From Nibrella saemangeumensis (lineage in GTDB: Bacteria; Bacteroidota; Bacteroidia; Cytophagales; Spirosomataceae), in NCBI RefSeq assembly GCF_039541915.1, contig NZ_BAABHD010000028.1, positions 62,001-126,000 of the forward strand: DNA of 64,000 nt. Direction: 5' to 3'. The notes beneath the pieces are model-generated. The model saw only the letters and a program-made list of their open reading frames with translations. It was not told where the DNA came from and searched no databases. A program made the translations under genes and the position numbers. Each line of letters opens with the position of its first letter. Positions within the stretch are counted from its first letter, which is position 1. Below, piece after piece: positions 25,251-34,900 of this stretch.

Positions 25251-26030
25251 ATGCTAACACCGGTTGTCCGCACCATTCTTCTGCTGAATGTTCTGGTTTT
25301 TATTCTTACATCCAATAACCCTGGTTTAATTTACCAGTTCGGACTCCGGTCTTTTTTATCCTCGGATTTTAATCCGGTCCAATTATTAACCCATATGTTC
25401 ATGCATGCGGGTTTTATGCATATATTTAGTAATATGTTAGGTCTGTTCATATTTGGGCCTATGCTGGAGCGGGTATGGGGACCTAAACGGTTTACGTTTT
25501 TTTATTTTTTTACCGGTATTGGCGCGGCTCTGCTTTTTTCGGGTATCAATTATTTTGAAACAATAGGCATGTACGATGCGGCCAGGGCATACCCTATAAA
25601 TCCGTCGCCCGAGGCCTTTATGGATTTTGTTACCCGTTATGCCAGTGGTATGTACGACCAGGTAGCCGGGTTCATTGATCAGTACGAAGCTCGGCCTGCC
25701 GATCCGGCTTTAATTGATGGTAGCATAAAAATTGTGAACACATACTTTAGTCGGCAGGTTTATGAACCAATGGTAGGGGCGTCGGGGGCAATATTTGGGG
25801 TGATCATGGCGTTTGGCATGTTATTCCCCAATACGCAGTTGTTTCTGTTATTTCCGCCGATACCCATTAAAGCAAAGTATCTGGTTATTTTTTACGGAGC
25901 ATATGAATTATATTCGGGTATTTACCGGGCCCAGGCGTCCAACGTGGCTCACTTCGCTCATATAGGCGGTATGCTCTTTGCTTTTATTTTAATTAAATAT
26001 TGGGGGTCTCAACGAAAAACATTTTACTAA
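25251..26030 (+). CDS. Rhomboid family intramembrane serine protease (canonical)
   Basis: 259 aa, about six membrane segments. The HxxxN motif is in MHAGFMHIFSNMLGL. Catalytic GASGAIFG carries Ser178. The catalytic His is likely His237 in HFAHIGG. A soluble insertion of about 60 residues (105-165) sits between TM segments before the active serine. It cleaves membrane proteins within the bilayer; the substrate is unknown. The second rhomboid gene starts 3 bp after its stop, so they form a tight operon. Confidence 0.93.
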   Translation: MLTPVVRTILLLNVLVFILTSNNPGLIYQFGLRSFLSSDFNPVQLLTHMFMHAGFMHIFSNMLGLFIFGPMLERVWGPKRFTFFYFFTGIGAALLFSGINYFETIGMYDAARAYPINPSPEAFMDFVTRYASGMYDQVAGFIDQYEARPADPALIDGSIKIVNTYFSRQVYEPMVGASGAIFGVIMAFGMLFPNTQLFLLFPPIPIKAKYLVIFYGAYELYSGIYRAQASNVAHFAHIGGMLFAFILIKYWGSQRKTFY

Positions 26031-26033
26031 GTG

Positions 26034-26954
26034 ATGAGCGGGCTGTTCGATGACTTTCGATCCGAGTTCAATAAGCCCAACAATACGTTGGTTCAGCTTA
26101 TTTTGATTAACACGGTGATATTTCTGGTGCTGCTGCTATTGAAGGTGATCCTGGCTATGGCACAAACCGATGGTTTGTATGGCCTTATCCGGGAGCAACT
26201 GGCTATGCCTGCTTCGATCGACTCGTTTATCCGGAAACCGTGGACGGCGGTGACCTATTTCTTTACCCATGAAGAGATATTTCACATCTTATTCAATATG
26301 TTGTACCTGTACTGGTTCGGCCGGCTCATTGATGAGTACCTGGGTAGCCGGCGGCTGGTCGGTCTGTATGTATTGGGAGGATTGGCTGGCGGAGTAGTGT
26401 ATATGGCCATTTATAATCTGGTTCCTTATTACCAGAATCTTGTGGCTGGCTCCCAGATGCTGGGGGCATCGGCGGCAGCCTTTTCAGTAGCAGTCGGAGC
26501 GGCTACACTGCTGCCGAATTATACTTTCCATCTGCTGTTTTTTGGTCCGGTCCGGATTAAGTACATCGTCTTTTTCTTTATTGTTCTTTCTTTCGCCCAA
26601 TCCATCGGGCCAAATGCAGGTGGAAACCTGGCTCACCTGGGCGGAGCGTTTATGGGCTTTGCGTTTATCAAGCTGCTACAGAACGGAACCGACCTGGGCC
26701 GACCTATTTACTGGTTAGCCGACGGCTGGCAGGGTTTGTTCCGGAAGAAACCAGCCGTAAAAGTTTCGTACCGCCAGCGGAGTAGCGCCAATGCTCATAC
26801 CAGCAGTAGTTATGCCGCAACGGGCCCGTCATCGATATCGATGCCTGACCAGGACGAAATTGACGCAATTCTGGACAAAATTTCCCGATCCGGCTATGAG
26901 AGTCTTTCCCGCGAAGAAAAACAAAAGCTTTTCCGCGCCAGTCAGCGTAATTAA
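26034..26954 (+). CDS. Rhomboid family protein, GASA variant, with soluble C-terminal tail
   Basis: 306 aa from ATG 26034. GTG 26031 touches the previous stop; ATG is preferred. Rhomboid core: FHILFNMLYLYWFG and catalytic segment LGASAAAFSV, where the Ser146 is followed by Ala instead of the usual Gly. His201 in NLAHLGGAFMG. The C-terminal tail (about 235-306) is soluble with a helical end DEIDAILDKISRSGYESLSREEK, as in many Bacteroidota rhomboids. Ser/His are both kept, so it may be active, but the altered GxSG loop leaves an inactive iRhom-like role possible. Ends before an intrinsic terminator. Confidence 0.88.
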   Translation: MSGLFDDFRSEFNKPNNTLVQLILINTVIFLVLLLLKVILAMAQTDGLYGLIREQLAMPASIDSFIRKPWTAVTYFFTHEEIFHILFNMLYLYWFGRLIDEYLGSRRLVGLYVLGGLAGGVVYMAIYNLVPYYQNLVAGSQMLGASAAAFSVAVGAATLLPNYTFHLLFFGPVRIKYIVFFFIVLSFAQSIGPNAGGNLAHLGGAFMGFAFIKLLQNGTDLGRPIYWLADGWQGLFRKKPAVKVSYRQRSSANAHTSSSYAATGPSSISMPDQDEIDAILDKISRSGYESLSREEKQKLFRASQRN

Positions 26955-26972
26955 CGGCCTCTATCATGCTAC

Positions 26973-27010
26973 AAAAACCCCAGCTCAAGAAAGTCTGAGC
27001 TGGGGTTTTT
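26973..27010. terminator. Intrinsic terminator after the rhomboid pair
   Basis: 15-bp perfect arms 26973-26987 and 26996-27010 with an 8-nt loop, starting AAAAA and ending TTTTT, so it can work from both directions. It ends 19-56 bp after the second rhomboid stop. Confidence 0.85.
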
Positions 27011-27106
27011 GTTAAGATTAAATCCCGTAATTCTCCCTGTCTGCCAACCAGCCAGTCTTAACAGAACGATTTGTCTATTTATACTGTATTCTATTTAGAA
27101 TAGCTA

Positions 27107-27140
27107 TTTGGCGTTTATACCGGGTCTGGTATTAGATTTG
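27107..27140 (+). promoter_or_regulatory. dxs promoter candidate
   Basis: TTTG at 27107-27110, a 22-bp gap, then TAGATTTG at 27133-27140 (exact TAnnTTTG). The leader to the dxs ATG would be about 118 nt. Confidence 0.5.
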
Positions 27141-27263
27141 TTCAAAAATTGCCGTATTTTCGCTGTTCTGTTTCAATGCCTCGGACAAGCTATGCCAGGC
27201 GCGGTAAAACATTACACTTTATCCGTTTGTTGTTGCAAAACAGGTACTTCTGCTGTTACCCCT

Positions 27264-29204
27264 ATGCTAATCACCCCCGGCAAACTGTTAGCCACCATCG
27301 ACACCCCTGAAGATCTTAGGAAACTCAGCAAAGATCGATTACTACAAGTTTGCGACGAACTCCGTCAATTTATTATTGATAATGTATCAGTCTATGGCGG
27401 ACATTTCGGAGCCAGCCTGGGCGTGGTCGAGCTGTCGGTAGCTTTACATTACGTCTTCAACACGCCCGATGACCAACTGGTCTGGGATGTAGGGCACCAG
27501 GCATACGGGCACAAAATTCTGACCGGACGTCGCGACAGCTTTCATACGAATCGTTTTTATAAAGGCCTTTCCGGCTTTCCAAAGCGCAAAGAAAGTGAAT
27601 ACGACAGCTTTGGTGTTGGACACTCCTCTACCTCTATCTCAGCTGCGCTGGGTATGGCCGTAGCTTCGCAGCTTCAGAATCTGCCCAACCGCCACCATAT
27701 TGCGGTTATTGGCGATGGGGCCATGACGGCCGGTCTTGCGTTTGAGGGTATGAACCATGCCGGAGCCACCAATAGCAACCTCCTGATTGTGCTCAACGAC
27801 AACTGCATGTCGATTGATCCGAACGTAGGGGCCCTGCGTGAGTACCTGACTGATATTACTACGTCTCATACCTACAACAAGGTAAAAGACGAAGTCTGGA
27901 ACCTGCTGGGCAAAATGAGTATGTTCGGCAAGAGTGCCCAGGAAATTGTGTCTAAAATCGAAACCGGCCTTAAGGCGACGCTACTGCACCAGAGTAACCT
28001 GTTCGAATCGCTGAATCTGCGCTACTTTGGTCCGATTGATGGTCATGATATTGACCACCTAACCAGCGTGCTGGAAGACCTGAAGGACATTCCTGGTCCA
28101 AAGCTGCTGCACTGCCTGACCGTAAAAGGTAAAGGCTATGGGCCTGCCGAAAAAGATCAGACCAAATGGCACGCGCCCGGTCTGTTCGACAAAGTGACCG
28201 GTGAGATCACCAAGAAAGTATATGAAGCCCCCCAGCCGCCGAAGTACCAGGATGTATTCGGCTATACGCTGGTGGAACTGGTTGAGCGTAACCCCCGCGT
28301 GGTGGGCGTAACGCCGGCCATGCCCTCGGGATCATCCATGAATATTCTGATGAAGGCGTATCCCGAGCGGGCGTTCGACGTGGGCATTGCCGAGCAGCAT
28401 GCCGTAACCTTCTCGGCCGGTATGGCTACGCAGGGTGAGGTAGTGTTCTGCAATATCTACTCCACCTTTATGCAGCGGGCCTACGACCAGGTAGTTCACG
28501 ATGTGTGTATTCAGGAGCTGCCGGTCATTTTCTGTCTCGACCGGGCCGGCTTTGCCGGTGCCGATGGCCCCACACACCACGGTGCTTACGACATCGCTTA
28601 CATGCGCTGCATTCCCAATATGATTGTGTCGGCTCCGATGAACGAGCAGGAGCTACGTAACCTGATGTTTACGGCGCAATCAGAAGAAATTCAGTCCGGC
28701 AACAATGCGTTTACGATCCGTTACCCTCGGGGCGAAGGCGTTATGCCCAACTGGCGAACACCGCTGGAATCCATTCCGGTTGGTAAAGGCCGGATGATCC
28801 AGGACGGCGAAGACGTAGCTATCCTGACCATCGGACACATTGGCAATTATGCCGTACAGGCTTCCGCCCAACTCCGCAAAGAAGGTCTCCACCCGGCTCA
28901 CTTCGATATGCGATTTGTAAAGCCGCTTGACGAAGAACTGCTGCACGCCGTCTTCCAGCGTTTCGACAAAGTACTAACTGTAGAGGACGGTTGCCTGATG
29001 GGTGGCTTTGGTAGTGCTGTGCTGGAGTTTATGGCCGAGCATGGTTACTTGGCACGGGTTAAGCGGCTTGGTATTCCGGATGCCATTGTAGAGCATGGTG
29101 AGCAAATTGAATTGCACCGCGAATGTGGTTTTGATCCAGATGGTATTGCCAGAGCCGTTCGGGAGTTGATCTTTACCGGACGTCGCCAGGCTGTAATTGC
29201 ATAA
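27264..29204 (+). CDS. dxs: 1-deoxy-D-xylulose-5-phosphate synthase
   Basis: 646 aa. It joins pyruvate and glyceraldehyde-3-phosphate with thiamine diphosphate, the first step of the MEP isoprenoid pathway. Visible: YVFNTPDDQLVWDVGHQAYGHKILTGRR, the ThDP motif GDGAMTAG followed by NDNCMSI, and in the second half FDVGIAEQHAV, where Glu and His are catalytic, and GADGPTHHGAYD. Start taken at ATG 27264. The longer frame from 27108 adds an unrelated hydrophobic stretch that overlaps the promoter. Followed by an inverted repeat and the aspartate kinase gene. Confidence 0.95.
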   Translation: MLITPGKLLATIDTPEDLRKLSKDRLLQVCDELRQFIIDNVSVYGGHFGASLGVVELSVALHYVFNTPDDQLVWDVGHQAYGHKILTGRRDSFHTNRFYKGLSGFPKRKESEYDSFGVGHSSTSISAALGMAVASQLQNLPNRHHIAVIGDGAMTAGLAFEGMNHAGATNSNLLIVLNDNCMSIDPNVGALREYLTDITTSHTYNKVKDEVWNLLGKMSMFGKSAQEIVSKIETGLKATLLHQSNLFESLNLRYFGPIDGHDIDHLTSVLEDLKDIPGPKLLHCLTVKGKGYGPAEKDQTKWHAPGLFDKVTGEITKKVYEAPQPPKYQDVFGYTLVELVERNPRVVGVTPAMPSGSSMNILMKAYPERAFDVGIAEQHAVTFSAGMATQGEVVFCNIYSTFMQRAYDQVVHDVCIQELPVIFCLDRAGFAGADGPTHHGAYDIAYMRCIPNMIVSAPMNEQELRNLMFTAQSEEIQSGNNAFTIRYPRGEGVMPNWRTPLESIPVGKGRMIQDGEDVAILTIGHIGNYAVQASAQLRKEGLHPAHFDMRFVKPLDEELLHAVFQRFDKVLTVEDGCLMGGFGSAVLEFMAEHGYLARVKRLGIPDAIVEHGEQIELHRECGFDPDGIARAVRELIFTGRRQAVIA

Positions 29205-29216
29205 AAATTTAATACG

Positions 29217-29311
29217 GAACGCGGTGTGACTGCGGACCAGTGACGCGGATTAAGTGGATCTACACAGGTGTTCATCTTTGTAAATCCGCCTAATTCGCGT
29301 CATTTGCGTTC
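29217..29311. repeat. Imperfect inverted repeat between dxs and aspartate kinase
   Basis: Inner arms 29241-29259 and 29284-29302 pair at most of 19 positions. Outer arms 29217-29222 and 29306-29311 are perfect (gaacgc/gcgttc). The whole 95 bp can fold into one long hairpin. The words cgcggatt and aatccgc recur in this phylum's intergenic repeats as I know them, but I cannot search for copies here. Confidence 0.6.
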
Positions 29312-29337
29312 TATTCAATTGTAGTTAATAGCAACAA

Positions 29338-30600
29338 ATGAAAGTCTATAAATTTGGCGGAGCCTCGGTCAGGAACGCCGACGGTGTACGGAATCTGGCC
29401 GAAATTGTACACACGCAGGCTAACGGCGATCTGGTGGTTGTAGTGTCGGCCATGGGTAAAACAACCAATGCGCTGGAGGATGTCGTCCGGGCTTGTTACC
29501 AACATCAGCCGGAAGAAACCCAGAGCCGCTGGCAGGCCGTTCGGGCATACCACGAGGCTATCATCAACGAGCTGACCGATAACGTTCCGGACCCCGCCTT
29601 TGCCGGCGTTTTTGATACGTTTACCAAATTGGAAGCGTATCTCCGCCAAACGCCCGACGGCTCCTACGACTGCGTATACGACCAGATTGTATCCATGGGA
29701 GAGGTAATCTCCACGCAAATAGTAGCCGCTTACCTCAACAGTCTTGGTATTCAGACGCACTGGGCTGACGCCCGGCAACTAATCCGCACCGACGATACCT
29801 ACCGCGAAGGGAAGGTAGACTGGGACATTACCTGCCGGCACATTCAGCAGATGGCGCAGCCGGTCGAGGGAGTTATCGTTACCCAGGGATTTATTGGTCA
29901 GACACCGGATGGATTGACCACAACGCTTGGTCGCGAAGGCTCCGACTACACAGCGGCCATCTTTGCTTACTGCCTGAATGCCGAAAGCGTTACGATCTGG
30001 AAAGACGTACCGGGCGTTTTAAATGCTGATCCCAAGTGGTTTGATGAAACGGTACTGCTGGAGAAACTGACCTATCAGGATGCCATTGAACTGGCTTATT
30101 ACGGTGCTACCGTTATCCATCCGAAGACCATTAAGCCCTTACAAAACAAAGACATCACGCTGTATGTGCGATCGTTTCTGCAGCCTGAGAAGCCCGGTAC
30201 CGAAATCTGCAATAACGAGCATCATCTCGAAATCTCCTCCTTTATCTTCAAGATTAACCAAATGCTGATTTCTCTGCACCCCTACGACTTCTCGTTTATT
30301 GCCGAACAGAACCTGAGCCGTATATTCAGCCGCTTTGCTGAAGCCGGGGTGAAGATCAACCTCATGCAAAATACCGCCATCAGTTTCTCCGTAGTCGTTG
30401 ACAGCAACCCCGACAAGATACCGGCGCTGCTGAACCAACTGAAGCAGGATTTTCGGGTTACCTACAACGACGGTCTGGAACTCATTACCATCCGTTACTA
30501 TAACCAAAGCACCATTGACCGGGTATGTGTCAATAAGAAACTCTTGCTGGAGCAGAAAAGCCGCTATACGGTACAGCTTGTGGTGAAAGATCGGGGGTAA
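29338..30600 (+). CDS. Aspartate kinase
   Basis: 420 aa. It phosphorylates aspartate, the first step to lysine, threonine and methionine. N-terminal MKVYKFGGASV is the ATP-grasping loop of the kinase family. GREGSDYTAAI and the tail GVLNADPK are family hallmarks. The C-terminal part from about residue 300 (FSFIAEQNLSRIFSRFAEAG, LMQNTAISFSVVVD) is a double ACT region for feedback control. It is monofunctional: no homoserine dehydrogenase domain. Which amino acid inhibits it cannot be told. Confidence 0.93.
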   Translation: MKVYKFGGASVRNADGVRNLAEIVHTQANGDLVVVVSAMGKTTNALEDVVRACYQHQPEETQSRWQAVRAYHEAIINELTDNVPDPAFAGVFDTFTKLEAYLRQTPDGSYDCVYDQIVSMGEVISTQIVAAYLNSLGIQTHWADARQLIRTDDTYREGKVDWDITCRHIQQMAQPVEGVIVTQGFIGQTPDGLTTTLGREGSDYTAAIFAYCLNAESVTIWKDVPGVLNADPKWFDETVLLEKLTYQDAIELAYYGATVIHPKTIKPLQNKDITLYVRSFLQPEKPGTEICNNEHHLEISSFIFKINQMLISLHPYDFSFIAEQNLSRIFSRFAEAGVKINLMQNTAISFSVVVDSNPDKIPALLNQLKQDFRVTYNDGLELITIRYYNQSTIDRVCVNKKLLLEQKSRYTVQLVVKDRG

Positions 30601-30607
30601 CGTATCG

Positions 30608-30639
30608 TAACCTATGGGCCTTAGCCAATGGGTAGGTTA
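30608..30639. terminator. Hairpin between convergent aspartate kinase and PorP/SprF genes
   Basis: 7-bp arms 30608-30614 and 30633-30639 with weak internal pairing. The right arm overlaps the minus-strand stop codon. No T-run, so it is only a possible shared terminator. Confidence 0.35.
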
Positions 30640-31671
30640 GAACTTCGGGCACGGAATTTTTTTGTCTTTGCGACGGACGCGGTTCTTCTTGCCGATCTCA
30701 AGCCGGTCGAAGGTATATGACAGCGATATTTCGTGGGAGCCCCCACTGGCAAAGCCCAGCGTAGATACCGTAGCATCGTAGCTGTAACCGATAGAAAAAT
30801 GATCGGCGCGGTAGCCGACCAGCACCGCCAGCGCATCGTGGTTATTGATGTTCTGGGCGTACTTCTTAATGGGTAACCCCCGGTACCAGAGTCCCACCGT
30901 GATGGGCGAATAAGTCAGGTAGGCACCGGCGTCCAACTGGTCATATTTGCCTTGAAATTTGTAAAGAACAGCTGGCGAGAAACTGATCTCCCGATCCCAT
31001 TCATCGGCGGTGCCGGTAAAGCCGTCGAGCGGTATGCGCAGACCAGCATGAAAGCTTCCTTTCATGGGCAGGCGGCTGTTGTCACCCACAAAAAAACCCT
31101 GATTAGGCCGGTTGATGTGGTGCGCCGAAATGCCCATCCAGAACCAGTCGGAGTAGTATAAACCACCCGTTGAAAAGTCGAGGTAGTTGTTGTTAGGTTG
31201 TCCACCGGCCAGAATCGGATCGCTGCTCGGGTTTCCTGTGAAGCCGTTACTCGAGAGCTGATCGCCGAATGTTAATCCAAAGTAGTTGATATTCCGGTTT
31301 ACATACGACCCCTGCAGGCCCAGCCGGACAAACGACTCTTCACCCACCTGAAACTGGTACGAGTATTGTAAGCCAATGTCAGTCGACCGGATGCGGCCCT
31401 GCCCCTGGTTATCATTGACGAGCAGCAGCCCAATTCCGCTGTTGAAGCGCGGCATATAGTGGTCAACACCAACCGCCGAAGTGACGTAGTTGGTAATAGC
31501 GGGCCACTGGTTGCGGTAATTTACTGTCACTCTGGGAGCCAGCGCTGAGCCCGCAAACGCGGGATTCAGGTATAAAGGAGCCGCAAAAAATTGCGTAAAC
31601 TGGGGGTCCTGCGCCTGAGCCAGATGCCCCAGCAGGAGCGTCATACCGATTAGAATAGATTTCTTACCCAT
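30637..31671 (-). CDS. Type IX secretion membrane protein, PorP/SprF family
   Basis: 344 aa. Signal peptide ends LAQAQ at about residue 20. A typical opening, DPQFTQFFAAPLYLNPAFAGS, follows. The remainder is a beta-barrel with repeated YNYRNQWP/LGLQGSYVN-type strands, and the C-terminus has SLSYTFDRLEIGKK. In Flavobacterium, SprF-like proteins are needed for secretion of a particular cargo that carries a type-B C-terminal domain. Exactly such a cargo is divergently encoded 268 bp away, so the two are probably partners. Confidence 0.92.
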   Translation of the reverse strand: MGKKSILIGMTLLLGHLAQAQDPQFTQFFAAPLYLNPAFAGSALAPRVTVNYRNQWPAITNYVTSAVGVDHYMPRFNSGIGLLLVNDNQGQGRIRSTDIGLQYSYQFQVGEESFVRLGLQGSYVNRNINYFGLTFGDQLSSNGFTGNPSSDPILAGGQPNNNYLDFSTGGLYYSDWFWMGISAHHINRPNQGFFVGDNSRLPMKGSFHAGLRIPLDGFTGTADEWDREISFSPAVLYKFQGKYDQLDAGAYLTYSPITVGLWYRGLPIKKYAQNINNHDALAVLVGYRADHFSIGYSYDATVSTLGFASGGSHEISLSYTFDRLEIGKKNRVRRKDKKIPCPKF

Positions 31672-31939
31672 AGGTGGGGGAGTTAGTGCAAAAAGTTTGC
31701 CACCGTTCTTCTCAAAGAATACGATATTACTGATAAAAAAGTATACAGGCTGCCAATCCGGAAAAGAGTTTATTCAATGACCCCTGGAGCAGCGTAAATT
31801 TTGCTTACTTGTGCAGTCAATAGTACAACGATTCCTGTATAAAATTTTACGAAACCGTTTTCGTTTACATTAACGTAAAGGCCCCTTCATCTGTTATGCC
31901 TGGGGGAGAGTTTGAACAGGATGGCTAACGGTAAATTAC

Positions 31940-34900
31940 ATGTACTTCACTATACTACATAAACAGATTTTTGGCTTATTACTGGCACTTGTGCTGATTG
32001 GTGGATGGACTACTGCCGTTCAGGCTCAGGTGCTGGACCCGCTTCCCGGCGGAGTTACTGTTCGTGGTAAGTTTTGTATACCGGTTGATGAGGAGTGTAA
32101 AACAGACTCGCTGACATTTTCTGATACAACACGGAACGGAGCGAGGATTCAATGGGCCTTTGAAGATCCCGCCGGCGGGCAGAGTAGATTTGTAAACGGC
32201 AGTATTGCCAAACAAATCTATACACAACCTGGCATATACACGATCTATCTAAAACGTGATACTACAGCTTCATCTCTACCGATTCCTATCAGAGTTAACA
32301 TCGGCGTTCCACCCCCGCCCTTTCAGGGATGGCGTCCGGATACCACGATTTGCCAGGGAGAAACGATTGATCTGAACCCTTATCCAAATCGCACAGCATC
32401 TCAGTATCAATACCTGTGGTATCCGAAAGGCGATACCACGCAGGTGCTTAAGGTGGATAGCTCAGGCTGTTACTCGGTCGAAGTACGCGACCCGGAAACC
32501 GGCTGTACTACGCAGGACCGTATTAATGTAGACGTCTGTGGCGAGCAGAAACAGGCACAGGGAGTTAAATGGTACTTTGGTGGCAATGCTGGTCTTGACT
32601 TTGGTAGCGGGGGAGCTACGCCGATTGAAGACGCCAAACTAAATACCATAGAAGGGTCTTCATCCATCGCTAATACCAAAGGCGAACTGCTGTTCTACTC
32701 CGACGGACTTACCATTTTCGACAAGAACGGCGACCGCATGCCTTCGGTGGTTTTCGACCTGAATGGTAAACCCCAACTGGTACAAAATGATACTACCAGG
32801 CTGGGCGGAAACCAGTTATCAACCCAATCGGCCCTGATTGTGCCGAAGCCGACCTGTCGGGGTTGCGAGTACCTGTATTACGTCTACACCACGGCCGAAA
32901 TCAACGGTACACAGCAATTGACCTACAGCATTGTAGATATGCGCTACAACAACGGCAAAGGGGCTGTTGTCGAGAAAAACATTCCGCTGGTAGAGCAAAG
33001 TACCGAACGCTCGGCTTCCGTTAAAAATGAGCGTGACAGCACCTATTGGGTCATTACGCACGACTACGGCACCAACCGCTTCCGGGTGTACCACCTGACC
33101 GAAAGCGATACCAAAGAAGAGAAAATTTACGACCTGGGGCAGGCTCATGATACACCCATTCGCGGGGAAGGCTATATGAAGATTGGCCCGGCCGACACCA
33201 GTGGCAACGGTGACCGTCCCATGGCGGTGGTTATACCGGGCCCACCAACCAACTCGATTGACTTGTTTACTTTCAACGACTCCACGGGAACCCTCACCTT
33301 TAATCGAACAATTCCATTGGGGCCAGCCCCGCCCAAGGCGTACGGAGTTGAATTTTCGCCGGATGGTACGAAGCTCTACGTGTCCATGCTTGGGGACTCG
33401 GCTAATAACAATATGTCGTACCTGCTGAGCTATGACCTGACCCAAACCGATTCGGCCAGTTTTGCTGAGTCCAGGGTTGTTATTGACAGCTCGTCGACCC
33501 GACAGTACGGAGCGCTGCAGATCGCCCCGGACGGCAAGATTTACGTGGCTATAAAAGGCAGCAATACCCTGGGGGTTATCGAGAACCCTGATGGTGGAAG
33601 TTTACTGGACAGCCTGCGCTTTAATCCACGCGGGCAGAGCCTCGGCGGCAAAACCAGTCAACTGGGCCTGCCCAACCTGGTGGCGAACTTTAACGACCAA
33701 TCCAGCGGTCCGGGAATATCCTACGCCGATACCTGCGCCGGCTCCCCAACCACCTTTGAAATCGGGCCTAACTGTCCAAAGCTGAAGGAAACATACACCC
33801 TAACGTTTGGCGACGGCAGCGCTCCGTTGTCCTTTACCTCGGCTCAGCCCAAAACGCATACCTATCAAAAAGCGGGGGTTTACCCAATCAGTCTGCGGAT
33901 TGTGACCGAGAAAGCGACCGGCGGCATCTGTAAAGATACGCTGATCCGCGACACAGTCACCATTGTTGATCCTCCTCCAAAAATAGAACTGGGACCAGAT
34001 ATTGACTCCTGTCGGATTAGTGTGACACTGGACGCCAAAGTGCAGGCAGCAGCGTATTACTGGATATTTAACAGGCGGGTCATCGGGCGAACAAAGCAAC
34101 TTACCGCTACCCGAACGGGGCAGTATGTGATTGTTGCCGCCAACGGAGAGTGTTTCGAGACCGATACCATTCAGGTTGTGCTCAGACGTCCGCCTTCGCT
34201 GGATTTGGGCCCCGATACAACGTTTTGCCAGGGAACATCCTACAACCTGACAGTGCCCCAGCAAACCTGGACCAAGTTCCAGTGGAGCAATGGCACTACC
34301 CAGCGCGACAATCCGGTGACCCAGCCAGGTACCTATTTTGTGAAAGCACAGAACAATCTGGGTTGCGAAAATAGTGATACCATTAACCTGCGGCAGTTAC
34401 CGAAACCTGTTCTGGCGGCTACGCTGAAAGGCCCAACTACCTGTACGGCGGTCGATGGGTCTATTGAGGTACAGCCAACACCCGCAGGGTCGTATACCTA
34501 CGTCTGGAGCCAGGCTAGCGGAGCTGCGTTGCCGAGCACAACCAACCGACAGACTGATCTAGCAGAAGGAGGGTATCGTGTAAACGCTACCAATGAGAAC
34601 GCCTGCTCAGTTGATACGTCGTTCACATTAAACTCACCGGTCAATCAACTCCGGGTGGCCTCCCAGCCAACGGCGGCCCTATGTAGTCAGCCAAATAGCG
34701 GTTCGATAGCGCTGACGATTACCGGGAGTACACCATCCACGTACATCTGGCTTGATGCCGGCGGTAATCAGATTAGTCAGAACCCAATACTTTCCGGAGC
34801 ACTGCCGGGTATCTATAGCGTGGAAGTTACCGATGTGGGTGGCTGCAAGGCCACCGCCAATAACATCCGGGTAGGCCTTGATAGTACCGGGTTTGCCAGC

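Noticed and set aside
27108..27263. Upstream extension of dxs
   Set aside because: Cysteine-rich unconserved sequence that runs over the promoter; ATG 27264 matches the family start.
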